A DNA stretch of 64,000 nucleotides from Niabella beijingensis (GTDB lineage: Bacteria; Bacteroidota; Bacteroidia; Chitinophagales; Chitinophagaceae): contig NZ_JAIQDI010000002.1 of the NCBI RefSeq assembly GCF_020034665.1, forward strand, positions 2,170,001-2,234,000, in the 5' to 3' direction. Position 1 is the first letter of the stretch; every line of letters begins with the position of its first letter. This document shows, in pieces, positions 1 through 7,676 of the stretch. The translations under genes and the position numbers were made by a program. Under the pieces are notes generated by a model, which was not told where the DNA came from, made no database searches, and saw only the letters and a program-made list of their open reading frames with translations.

Positions 1-93
1 TTTCCCTTCGTCGGTGTAAAACAGCAACCCGATTGCAATACCTGCCAGTGCGGCGCCGGCGATACCCAGGATGTACTTGTCTCTATTTTTCAT
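1..93 (-). CDS. YtxH-like membrane-anchored small protein, 5' part only
   Basis: Only the first 31 codons lie in the window; the gene continues beyond position 1. The peptide starts MKNRDKY and runs straight into a small-residue hydrophobic helix rich in Gly and Ala (about residues 8-25), then TDEGK. This is the usual layout of YtxH-type proteins, which have a glycine-zipper-like membrane helix followed by a charged helical tail. YtxH proteins are associated with general stress and the envelope, but their molecular role is unclear. The assignment rests on the helix pattern alone. Confidence 0.5.
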   Translation of the reverse strand, partial: MKNRDKYILGIAGAALAGIAIGLLFYTDEGK

Positions 94-225
94 AAACTTC
101 TTTTTTATTTTAGTTTAATAATCAGATTATACCTATTATCCCTAAAAAACCGTACCAAAAAAAGTTGACAAACCTCAAATTATGGTTTTCCTCAAGTTAC
201 TAAAAATTCGGCAGTTATGCTTTTT

Positions 226-1551
226 TTAATCGCCCAGGTTTTCCACTTCCTTATTAAGCCATCTTTTAACAGCAGCTGTGGTTACCGATTTCGGACGTTC
301 CAGCGGCATACCCAGCGCGCGGTCCCAGCAAAGGCTGGAAAGCACTCCCAATGACCGGCTAACGGCAAAAAGTACCGTGTAATATTCGTATTCTTTCATT
401 CCATAATGTACCAGCAGCGCCCCGCTGTGGGCGTCTACGTTCGGCCAGGGGTTTTTTACCTTGCCCAGCGACTGCAGGATGCCCGGAACCGTTTCATAAA
501 TGCGCCATACCGTATTTACCAGCGGATCATCCGGCATGTGTTTTTTACCAAATTCCATTTGCGCGGTAAACCGGGGGTCCGTCTGACGCAACACTGCATG
601 TCCATAACCCGGTACCACTTTTCCCTCATTCAGGGTCTTTTTTACATATTCTTCTATCTGTGCTGCAGTCGGGGTATCCGTATTGAGCTCTTTCTGCATT
701 TCAAAGATCCATTTGATCACCTCCTGGTTGGCCAGACCGTGCAACGGACCGGCGAGCCCGTTCATGCCGGCGGCATAGCTCAGATACGGATCGCTTAATG
801 CCGAACCCACAAGATGTGTTGCGTGAGCGGAAACATTTCCTCCCTCATGATCGGCGTGGATCACCATGTATAAGCGCATCAGCTCTTTGAATTCTTCATT
901 ATCGTAACCCAGCATATGGGCAAAATTGGCCGCCCAGTCGAGCATGCCATCCGGCTGCACCGCTTTACCACCCTTGTATTTACGGCGGTATACAAAAGCC
1001 GCAATATGCGGCAGCCGCGCGATCAGGTTCAATGTATCTTCCAGTGTCGCTTCCCAGTATTCTTTTTTGGAAAAGCCGTCTGCATACCGTTTTGCAAAAA
1101 CACTTTCTGCCTGAAGCGCCATCACCCCTACCACAAACTGTGTCATGGGATGCGTATCTTTCGGCAATGCTTTCATCGTATCAAATACATAAGTAGGCAC
1201 ATGGCTGCGGCGTTGCAGAATAGCACTCAGATTTTCCACATCTTCTTCAGTAGGAATTTCCCCAATCATCATCAGGTAAAACAATGCCTCCGGCAATGGT
1301 TCCGTACCGTCTTTTGCTTTCGGGAGCTGTTCTCTCAGTTCTGGAATGGAACGTCTTTTAAAACGGATGCCGTCCTGGGCATCAAGTAAAGAGGTCTCTG
1401 TTACCAACGCGGTCATTCCCCGCATGCCCTGATAGATCTGGGCCAGTGTTGTTTCGCCGATCACCGTGTTCCCATGTTCCTGGAGCATGGTCTTAATTTC
1501 TGCACCAAGCTTGTCCGCCTGCTCTTTAAACTTCACTTTAAATTGTTCCAT
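226..1551 (-). CDS. gltA: citrate synthase, mitochondrial-like type
   Basis: Condenses acetyl-CoA and oxaloacetate to citrate, the entry step of the TCA cycle; cytoplasmic. The 441-aa protein carries the catalytic triad in family context: His271 in GPLHGLANQEV, His318 in PGYGHAVLRQTDPR and Asp373 in NVDAHSG. The blocks HADHEGGNVSAH (from 232) and LERPKS (from 417) are close to the mitochondrial enzyme rather than to the E. coli hexameric enzyme, and the length matches the approximately 440-aa eukaryote-like dimer. The ATG at 1551 is the only good start. No neighbour on the same strand is close enough to form an operon. A 13-base direct repeat, TATCAATAAAAGG, occurs at 1669-1681 and 1721-1733 upstream, without obvious function. 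Confidence 0.95.
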   Translation of the reverse strand: MEQFKVKFKEQADKLGAEIKTMLQEHGNTVIGETTLAQIYQGMRGMTALVTETSLLDAQDGIRFKRRSIPELREQLPKAKDGTEPLPEALFYLMMIGEIPTEEDVENLSAILQRRSHVPTYVFDTMKALPKDTHPMTQFVVGVMALQAESVFAKRYADGFSKKEYWEATLEDTLNLIARLPHIAAFVYRRKYKGGKAVQPDGMLDWAANFAHMLGYDNEEFKELMRLYMVIHADHEGGNVSAHATHLVGSALSDPYLSYAAGMNGLAGPLHGLANQEVIKWIFEMQKELNTDTPTAAQIEEYVKKTLNEGKVVPGYGHAVLRQTDPRFTAQMEFGKKHMPDDPLVNTVWRIYETVPGILQSLGKVKNPWPNVDAHSGALLVHYGMKEYEYYTVLFAVSRSLGVLSSLCWDRALGMPLERPKSVTTAAVKRWLNKEVENLGD

Positions 1552-1793
1552 ATATACTATAACATCTTAACTATTAAAAAAATGGTTTGCGCTAAAGATA
1601 GTTAAAGCGAATTGCCACAACAAATTATATTTTAGTAATTTTTCAGAGGCAACGAATACTTAACAAAATATCAATAAAAGGGTTCAAAACCTCCTGGGAT
1701 CTTTATCTGCGGCTCAATAGTATCAATAAAAGGACCAGGGCCATTTGCCCGGCCAACCTTATAAAATCCGGGGTAATACCACTCCTGCCCTAG

Positions 1794-2897
1794 CTATTTG
1801 GGAGCTGATTTATACAATTGCAATGCAACAAGTGAAAAGAAAAGATTGGGGACCCATGCAGCAAGCAGCGGGGGAAAACTTCCCTTTGTTGAAAATACGG
1901 TTGAAAACTGATCCGCCAGTATAAATACAGCAGCGATCACAATTCCCAGTGCCAGGTGCATACCACTTCCGCCCCGGGTTTTGCGACTGGCGATCACGGC
2001 ACCGATAAAGGTCAGCAGCAGTACGGTAAAGGGGGTGGAAGTCCGTTTGTATAATTCCACCTTCAGGGCGTTGAGTCCTTCCGTACCCCGCAGCTCCTCA
2101 TTTTTGATGAGCCGCTTCAGGTTGGGTGTGGTCAATTTATCTTTCAGGTACTCATCTTTGATCAGCTCATCCGGCGCCATATTCAATCGTACCACTTTTT
2201 CTTTCAGGTGCGACACCCGTTCGCCCAGACTATCCACCTGGCGCTCCACCACATTTTCTGCGATCCAGCGCCGCTGTCTTTTGGTCGTATCCCAACGCAC
2301 CGACTCGGCCCTCAGATTATAAACCAGCTTTCCTTTTTTTACGCGGTCCATAAAAAAAGCACCGCTTTTTTGAGTGGTGGCATCAAAATTTTTTATCCCC
2401 ATGTAGGTAATACTGTCGATCCGTTTATAGAAACAGGTAGCACAGGCGCTTTCCGAGCGGTTCTTCAAAGGGTCGTTCTTATCAATATAGGTCTTCCGGA
2501 AAGAGCTCATGATCTCGTTGGCCATGGGGATAAAGTAGGCCCTTCCAAAGAACAGTACGGTAGCCAGCAGCAGTCCGCCTACCATATAAGGACGCAGGAA
2601 CCGTGTAAACCGGGTACCGCTGGCGAGTATGGCAATCACCTCAGACCGCAAAGCCATTTTACTGGTAAAGAAAATGACCGCAATAAATACAAACAAGGGA
2701 AACAGCAGGCTCCAGATATAAGGGATGAAGCCCATGTAATATTTGGTAAATATCTGCCAGGAAGAAAGCCCCGACTTTACAAAGTCGTCCGACTTTTCAC
2801 TGGTATCGATGGCTACGGCGATGACCGTAAACAACAGCATACAGAATACAAAAGAGATCAACAGCCTGTTTAATATGTACCAGTCCAGTTTCTTCAT
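1794..2897 (-). CDS. LptF/LptG (YjgP/YjgQ) family LPS-export permease
   Basis: Predicted inner-membrane permease subunit of the Lpt machine, which uses the LptB ATPase to extract lipopolysaccharide and pass it to LptC/LptA. The 367-aa sequence has the family layout: about three N-terminal membrane helices (roughly 10-30, 55-80 and 98-120), a long soluble periplasmic segment (roughly 125-285, beta-jellyroll in known members), then three C-terminal helices (roughly 290-360). SEVIAILASG after helix 2 is the typical cytoplasmic coupling-helix region. It follows tgt by 44 bp on the same strand, a pairing often seen in Bacteroidota, so the two are probably co-transcribed. LptF and LptG cannot be separated from sequence here; a single permease gene at this position is usually called LptG in the phylum. 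Confidence 0.85.
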   Translation of the reverse strand: MKKLDWYILNRLLISFVFCMLLFTVIAVAIDTSEKSDDFVKSGLSSWQIFTKYYMGFIPYIWSLLFPLFVFIAVIFFTSKMALRSEVIAILASGTRFTRFLRPYMVGGLLLATVLFFGRAYFIPMANEIMSSFRKTYIDKNDPLKNRSESACATCFYKRIDSITYMGIKNFDATTQKSGAFFMDRVKKGKLVYNLRAESVRWDTTKRQRRWIAENVVERQVDSLGERVSHLKEKVVRLNMAPDELIKDEYLKDKLTTPNLKRLIKNEELRGTEGLNALKVELYKRTSTPFTVLLLTFIGAVIASRKTRGGSGMHLALGIVIAAVFILADQFSTVFSTKGSFPPLLAAWVPNLFFSLVALQLYKSAPK

Positions 2898-2941
2898 GAA
2901 ATATTTAACCTGTCAAAAGTAGCCGAAAAAAAGGATATCGT

Positions 2942-4081
2942 TTACAGGCGGTTTTTTAACTTAACAATCATTTGGTTTTTCCAGGCATTGTAATTTCCTG
3001 AAATGATCTGCAGCCGGGCCTCGCGCACCAGCCACAGGTAAAAAGCCAGGTTGTGTACGCTGGCAATGGTGAGTGCCAGGAGCTCCCCGCTTTTGAATAA
3101 ATGCCGCAGATAGGCTTTGCTGTAAAGATTGCTCATCGGGTTGGGCAGGCCCTCGTCGATCGGTGAATAATCAAATTCCCATTTTTTATTATCGATATTG
3201 ATGACCCCTTCGGTGGTAAACAACATGGCGTTCCTGCCATTACGGGTGGGCATTACACAATCAAACATATCGATGCCCATACCGATGCATTCAAGAATGT
3301 TCCAGGGCGTGCCCACTCCCATCAGGTAGCGCGGCTTCTGTGCCGGCAAATGCTGGCAGCACCAGTCACAGATCTCATACATCTTGTCCTCCGGTTCGCC
3401 TACGCTTAATCCGCCGATAGCGTTACCTGGCGCATCTTTCTCTGCTACAAAATCACAGGATTCTTTCCGCAGGTCTTTAAATGTAGCTCCCTGTACGATG
3501 GGAAACAGATTTTGCGTATAGCCGTACTTATCCGGTGTGGAATGGAACCGGCTCCAGCAGCGATCCAGCCAGCGGTGGGTCAGGTCCAGGCTTTTCCGGG
3601 CATAGCTGTATTCGCTTCCGCCGGGCGGGCATTCGTCAAAGGCCATGATAATATCCCCGCCGATCACCCGCTGGATGTCCATCACCCCTTCCGGGGTGAA
3701 CAGGTGCTTGCTCCCGTCGATATGGGAGGCAAAGGTCACTCCCTCTTCTTTTATTTTGCGGGTGCCTGCCAAGGAGAATACCTGGAATCCGCCACTGTCT
3801 GTGAGAATGGGACGTTTCCACTGATTGAACCGGTGCAGACCGCCGGCTTTTTCCAGTACTTCCAAACCGGGCCGCAGGTAAAGGTGGTAGGTATTTCCAA
3901 GAATGATCCGGGCGTGTATATCGTTTTCGAGCTGTGCCTGGGTAACCGCTTTTACGGAGCCTGCGGTGCCCACCGGCATGAAAACAGGTGTTTCAATTTG
4001 TCCGTGATCGGTCTGAATCAGACCCGCGCGAGCGGCGGATCCCGTATCGGTGTGTTGTAGCTGAAAACTGAGTTGTGCCAT
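2942..4081 (-). CDS. tgt: tRNA-guanine transglycosylase
   Basis: Exchanges guanine-34 for the queuosine precursor preQ1 in GUN-anticodon tRNAs. The 379-aa protein has the TIM-barrel signatures: DSGGFQVFSL with base-binding Asp95, MAFDEC (146-151), GGLSVGE (223-229), MGVGTPW (254-260), and GIDMFDCVMPTRNGRNA, in which Asp274 corresponds to the nucleophile. The C-terminal zinc-site region is odd: the stretch equivalent to the CxCxxC...H ligands of the E. coli and Zymomonas enzymes reads DEGLPNPMSNLYSKAY (309-324), same length but with all three cysteines replaced; only the His of the following SVHNL (His343) remains. The rest of the active site is intact, so I expect an active, zinc-independent enzyme. 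Likely transcribed with the LptG-type gene downstream. Confidence 0.95.
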   Translation of the reverse strand: MAQLSFQLQHTDTGSAARAGLIQTDHGQIETPVFMPVGTAGSVKAVTQAQLENDIHARIILGNTYHLYLRPGLEVLEKAGGLHRFNQWKRPILTDSGGFQVFSLAGTRKIKEEGVTFASHIDGSKHLFTPEGVMDIQRVIGGDIIMAFDECPPGGSEYSYARKSLDLTHRWLDRCWSRFHSTPDKYGYTQNLFPIVQGATFKDLRKESCDFVAEKDAPGNAIGGLSVGEPEDKMYEICDWCCQHLPAQKPRYLMGVGTPWNILECIGMGIDMFDCVMPTRNGRNAMLFTTEGVINIDNKKWEFDYSPIDEGLPNPMSNLYSKAYLRHLFKSGELLALTIASVHNLAFYLWLVREARLQIISGNYNAWKNQMIVKLKNRL

Positions 4082-4091
4082 AAATTGGCGG

Positions 4092-4099
4092 CAAAATTA
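4092..4099 (-). promoter_or_regulatory. -7 promoter box of tgt
   Basis: On the minus strand this reads TAATTTTG, an exact match to TAnnTTTG, 10 bases before the tgt start codon. I see no matching TTTG 19-20 bases further upstream, so only the -7 element supports it. Confidence 0.4.
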
Positions 4100-4204
4100 A
4101 TACAACTGGAAGAATTGAGAAAGCTGAGTTGAGAAATGAGGCCTGAAATCTGAAATCGGACAACTGAAGTCTTATATCTTCATTCAAATTTAAAATTAGC
4201 GCGC

Positions 4205-4212
4205 TATATTTG
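4205..4212 (+). promoter_or_regulatory. -7 promoter box of the glycosyltransferase gene
   Basis: TATATTTG, an exact TAnnTTTG match, with only four bases between the box and the ATG at 4217. If used, transcription would start at or very near the start codon and give a leaderless mRNA. Confidence 0.5.
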
Positions 4213-4216
4213 CGCC

Positions 4217-5338
4217 ATGCCGGACCTAACCCCTGGATATATCATATTTATCGCGCTCCTGCTTTTTACGGCCGTTCTCCTGTTCTATTATCTTTATTTT
4301 TTTGCCCGGCTGGTGTTTTTTAAGCCCCGGAGCCAAAGCAGTATACAACAGCACCCCGTGAGCATTATCGTATGCGGTAAGAATGAGGCCCGCAATTTTG
4401 CCAAAAATATTCCCGGGCTGATCTTTCAGGAATATGCCGCCAGCCGGCAGATCCTGGTGGTGAACGACAATTCCACAGACGACAGTAAATATGTATTGCA
4501 GGAACTGAACGGAAAATACGGAGGGCTCAGCCTGCTCAATCTTCAACAGAACGCACAGCATATACCGGGAAAAAAATACCCGCTTTCCATGGGCATACGG
4601 CAGGCCGGTCATGAGATCCTCCTGCTTACCGACGCCGATTGTGTGCCGGCCACCGAACACTGGCTTCAGAAAATGCAGGAGCCCTATGAGCAGCAGATCG
4701 AGATCGTACTGGGCTACGGCGCCTACCATAAATATCCCGGTTTTCTTAATAAGGTGATCCGTTACGAGACCTTTCACAGCGCCCTGCAATACCTGTCCTA
4801 TGCGCTGGCCGGTGTACCCTATATGGGTGTGGGAAGGAACCTCAGTTATAAAAAAAGCCTGTTCCTGAATAATAAAGGCTTCTCGGATGTCAATCACCTT
4901 CCGGGCGGCGACGATGATCTGTTTATAAATAAGGTAGCCACCGCAAAAAACACCGCTGTTGTTATTGATCCGGCGGCTCATACCTTAAGCAGCCCCAAAC
5001 GGACCTGGAAAGAATGGAAAAATCAAAAGACAAGGCATTTCAGTACTTCGAAATATTACAAACCTAAACACAAGTTTTTGTTAGGGTTATACAGCCTGTC
5101 TCATTTTTTATTTTACTTTTTGATCATTGCCTGTTGTATCTGGTACGACTGGCGGGCAGGCCTGGGCATTTTACTGGGGAAGTCCCTCCTTCAGCAGCTC
5201 CTTTTTGCCAATGTAATGAAAAAACTGAACGAACCGGATCTCCGGAAATGGGTCCTTATAATGGACCTATGGATGGTATGCTACTACCTGTTTTTTGCCC
5301 CGATGCTGATAAGAAAAGAAAAAAAGTCCTGGAGTTGA
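4217..5338 (+). CDS. membrane-anchored family 2 glycosyltransferase
   Basis: Probable processive-type GT-A glycosyltransferase that uses a nucleotide-sugar on the cytoplasmic face of the inner membrane. The 373-aa protein begins with a membrane helix (about 8-31), followed by the GT2 domain: VSIIVCGKNEA (48-58), VVNDNSTDDS (81-90), the metal-binding DAD at 139-141 in LLTDADC, a GGDDD acceptor/base motif at 230-234 and QKTRH at 270-274, a variant of QxxRW. Two or three membrane helices follow (about 285-310, 315-335 and 345-362). The acceptor and product are unknown; related genes act in exopolysaccharide or glycolipid synthesis. It is divergent from tgt, with no biosynthetic partners nearby. 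There is no alternative start near the N-terminus. Confidence 0.85.
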   Translation: MPDLTPGYIIFIALLLFTAVLLFYYLYFFARLVFFKPRSQSSIQQHPVSIIVCGKNEARNFAKNIPGLIFQEYAASRQILVVNDNSTDDSKYVLQELNGKYGGLSLLNLQQNAQHIPGKKYPLSMGIRQAGHEILLLTDADCVPATEHWLQKMQEPYEQQIEIVLGYGAYHKYPGFLNKVIRYETFHSALQYLSYALAGVPYMGVGRNLSYKKSLFLNNKGFSDVNHLPGGDDDLFINKVATAKNTAVVIDPAAHTLSSPKRTWKEWKNQKTRHFSTSKYYKPKHKFLLGLYSLSHFLFYFLIIACCIWYDWRAGLGILLGKSLLQQLLFANVMKKLNEPDLRKWVLIMDLWMVCYYLFFAPMLIRKEKKSWS

Positions 5339-5641
5339 CCTCTGCGCTGTTGCGTTTTTGCTGTTTTTTCCGTTTAGCAGTAGAACTACCACTAAACGGA
5401 AGCCATGAAACCGTCGCTTGCAATCGCTCATATATTTCCTGAGGCATGCCCCCGTATGGGTCACATCGGGCAGGCGCCCCGCCGGCTTAAGCAACCGGAG
5501 AAGGCCCGTTTTATACCGGTCCGCTCTGCACCCTCCGTCACCGTTCCTCATATAATATTTTTAAAGAGATCAGTAACCCGCTTTTTTCCGGGCACTTTTT
5601 TCAACCCGTAAGTCTACCATCATAAAAACACCCATTTCTAT
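5339..5641 (+). other. non-coding stretch between glycosyltransferase and terminator, with a strong hairpin
   Basis: No convincing gene. At 5368-5401 there is a perfect 10-bp inverted repeat, TTCCGTTTAG / CTAAACGGAA, with an inner GTA/TAC pairing. It has no T-tract after it on either strand, so it is not an intrinsic terminator. A real terminator lies only at 5642-5678, so either the upstream gene has an untranslated 3' region of about 300 bases or a short RNA is made here. A 68-codon frame from 5405 has no ribosome site and no protein-like character. Confidence 0.35.
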
Positions 5642-5678
5642 GCCCTGCAATTCCCATCCGGCCTGCAGGGCTTTTTTT
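5642..5678 (+). terminator. intrinsic terminator
   Basis: Perfect 8-bp stem GCCCTGCA (5642-5649) / TGCAGGGC (5664-5671) followed by seven Ts (5672-5678). It points along the plus strand and stops transcription coming from the glycosyltransferase side just before the end of the convergent TlpA-like gene. Confidence 0.85.
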
Positions 5679-5688
5679 ATGCAGAAAA

Positions 5689-6210
5689 TTATTTGTGCTC
5701 CAGGGATCCTTTCAGAAGTACCAGCAGTTTTTCAAACTCCGTTTTATCATATCCTACCGACTGGTAAATGACCTTACCCGTTTCATCGATCACCACATTG
5801 CGGGGAATAAACGTGTCGGCAAACCGGGAAAAAATCTGCCGTTCCGGATCGGCCAGTAGGGGAAAGCTGAATTTTTTTTGTTGCACAAAGGCATTCAGCT
5901 TATCCCAGCCCTCTTCGCGTCCGAAGATGAACAATGCGAACCGCGGGTTATTTTTATATACGTTCCAGATTTCCCGTTGTATCCGCGGCAGTTCTGCCCG
6001 GCAGGGGCCGCACCAGGTGGCAAAAAAATTAATGAGCACTACCTTGCCCCTGTAATTACTGATCTTCACAGAGTCTCCGGCGTTTTTAAGTGTAAAGCCA
6101 AAATCCGGGATGGTATCTCCCATAGCTACTTTCCATACTCCCGAACCCTGGGCACCGGCACCGGAAAATTGCAGCGTCAGCAGCAGCAGGAGCAGTATAT
6201 TTTTCATCAT
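5689..6210 (-). CDS. TlpA-like thiol-disulfide oxidoreductase, exported
   Basis: Periplasmic thioredoxin-fold protein of the TlpA/ResA type, which reduces or oxidises cysteines of secreted proteins. A start at 6210 (or 6207, one codon later) gives about 174 aa and a clean signal peptide: MKN, a run of leucines, then a cleavage region ending AGAQG. The frame stays open to 6288, but that extension would bury the signal peptide. The redoxin domain follows, with DTIPDFGF near 32-39 and the catalytic WCGPC with Cys67 and Cys70. The cis-Pro region is IPRNVVIDETGKV. It faces the plus-strand terminator at 5642-5678. The partner protein cannot be inferred. Confidence 0.88.
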   Translation of the reverse strand: MMKNILLLLLLTLQFSGAGAQGSGVWKVAMGDTIPDFGFTLKNAGDSVKISNYRGKVVLINFFATWCGPCRAELPRIQREIWNVYKNNPRFALFIFGREEGWDKLNAFVQQKKFSFPLLADPERQIFSRFADTFIPRNVVIDETGKVIYQSVGYDKTEFEKLLVLLKGSLEHK

Positions 6211-6305
6211 ATCCCAATAGTTAACGCCCTGCGAATTTAGCACTCCTTTCGTATTAAATTCCACTATACTAACGTAAACAATACTCAACTTAAAAAGAAG
6301 TGTTC

Positions 6306-7187
6306 CTACTTCAGAACGATCATTTCTCTGTTTTTTAAATCAAATGTAACCTGTTTTCCGATCCAGTTTAATGATACAATACCATCGTAAATTAAGCCAT
6401 CAATGAAGGAGGCTTTTATATCTCGGCACTGAATAGCAGGTGAAGCTTTTGTGGTTATGGATTTTATACCGGTTTGGTAAATAATGGTTTTGATCTCAGG
6501 ATTAAATTCACTTGGGATAACTATTTTATCAGCCTTTGCTGTATCAATACTTAAAGCCGAAATAAATTTTGAGTTTATCCGATATACATTATTCCCCGCC
6601 CCACTATCAATTGAAAATTGTAGTGTTAAACTATCATTCACAATAAAATAAGCGAAAATTGAGAGCGCTTTGCCTCGCGAGTCATTTAGCTGTAATGGAA
6701 TTGGATGGCCAGCTTTACGAACGACAGACATGCTTTTATCAGTTTCAAAAACGATTCTCTTGTTTGTATAATCGATTGTAAATGGTTGTTCCTTAAAGCT
6801 CATGAGAGAGATTAACCCGTCGATAGTACCAAGGTTCACATCAAAAATGGTTAATACCGGACTTTGTTCAACAAAATTCCCTAATGCTAACGTGTTCGCA
6901 TCATACAGATCAGCCGTCAGTTGCTCACCAGTTGCCCGAAAACCGGTATAGCTCCCATCCTGTTTGTGCAGCTTGCCTACTTTCTCTGAAAAGGTTTTGG
7001 TTATTAGCGTTAATCCCGCACCCGTATCAAATATAAAGTTGCCTTCTACCCCATTAACCTTTGCCTTGACCATTATATGGCCCTCGGGGCTCATTTCAAA
7101 TGGTATAAAAGACTGTGCATGGCTTGTACTGGTTATAAATAAACAAATAAAAAAAGATCCTGACCACGAAAAGAAAGTAGAAAACAT
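6306..7187 (-). CDS. retropepsin-like aspartyl protease family protein, secreted
   Basis: The 293-aa protein has an N-terminal signal peptide ending near THAQ/SHAQ (about residue 25) and two aspartic-protease lobes in one chain: FIFDTGAG with Asp54 and FSIDSGAG with Asp194. This is the arrangement of Bacteroidota clan AA proteins (Asp_protease_2 type); a Gly-Leu flap-like TIDGLISL segment follows the first lobe and YDGIVSLNWIGK ends the second. Substrate unknown; it presumably acts in the periplasm or outside. Composition is notable: two sampled 60-base stretches contain 19 and 20 G+C, against 36 of 60 in a sampled stretch of pheT, so this gene is clearly more AT-rich than its surroundings and may have been acquired. 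The small ORF at 7301-7465 lies 113 bp upstream on the same strand. Confidence 0.8.
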   Translation of the reverse strand: MFSTFFSWSGSFFICLFITSTSHAQSFIPFEMSPEGHIMVKAKVNGVEGNFIFDTGAGLTLITKTFSEKVGKLHKQDGSYTGFRATGEQLTADLYDANTLALGNFVEQSPVLTIFDVNLGTIDGLISLMSFKEQPFTIDYTNKRIVFETDKSMSVVRKAGHPIPLQLNDSRGKALSIFAYFIVNDSLTLQFSIDSGAGNNVYRINSKFISALSIDTAKADKIVIPSEFNPEIKTIIYQTGIKSITTKASPAIQCRDIKASFIDGLIYDGIVSLNWIGKQVTFDLKNREMIVLK

Positions 7188-7300
7188 ATTGTGTGATTAT
7201 AGTTAAAAATTAAACGGCTTAATAAAAGCCAACTTTCATATGGTTATGATAACAAAGACTGTTTCTGTAGGCCTTAAAAGGCATCACTATAAAAAATATG

Positions 7301-7465
7301 CTACCCACTGGGCAACAACTGGATCCAATTTCTTCTCGAGTGCACAACATACTGTATACACCTTTCTGCAGCTTCGCCTTTATTCTCTTTAGCAATGAAG
7401 TCTTGATAAAAAAGGCATGCTTCTTCTTTAAATGATGTTTTGTGTATTGCATCTAACTTTTTCAT
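7301..7465 (-). CDS. small hypothetical protein, 54 aa
   Basis: A short frame starting ATG at 7465 (MKKLDAIHKTSF...) and ending TAG at 7301. The composition is protein-like: alternating charged and hydrophobic residues, with a predicted helix around YQDFIAKENKGEAAERC, two cysteines and an aromatic tail RRNWIQLL. No homologue recognised. It sits in the same AT-rich patch and orientation as the aspartyl protease 113 bp downstream, so they may share a transcript. An overlapping frame at 7219-7452 is longer but much less protein-like. Real coding status uncertain. Confidence 0.4.
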   Translation of the reverse strand: MKKLDAIHKTSFKEEACLFYQDFIAKENKGEAAERCIQYVVHSRRNWIQLLPSG

Positions 7466-7676
7466 GATGATAAGTATTTTTCAGGCACAACATATAAAGA
7501 AACTTTAATATTATATAAATTAATAAACTTATTTAAAACAACTTCTTTTTTTCTTTGTTCATCAAAATTATACATACAATTTAAATATTCCGCTGCTTAT
7601 TTATGCGGGGGTATTCGTATAGCTGGGGGCTAAATTGTATATTCGCAGTTCAATTTTTACCAATTATTAAGAGCAG

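Noticed and set aside
5440..5570. tRNA-like or riboswitch-like segment
   Set aside because: Some short stems and a GCAACCGG word recall known RNAs, but there is no T-loop, anticodon arm or conserved riboswitch core on either strand.
7219..7452. 77-codon minus-strand frame
   Set aside because: It overlaps the more protein-like 54-aa frame in another phase and has a shadow-like composition.
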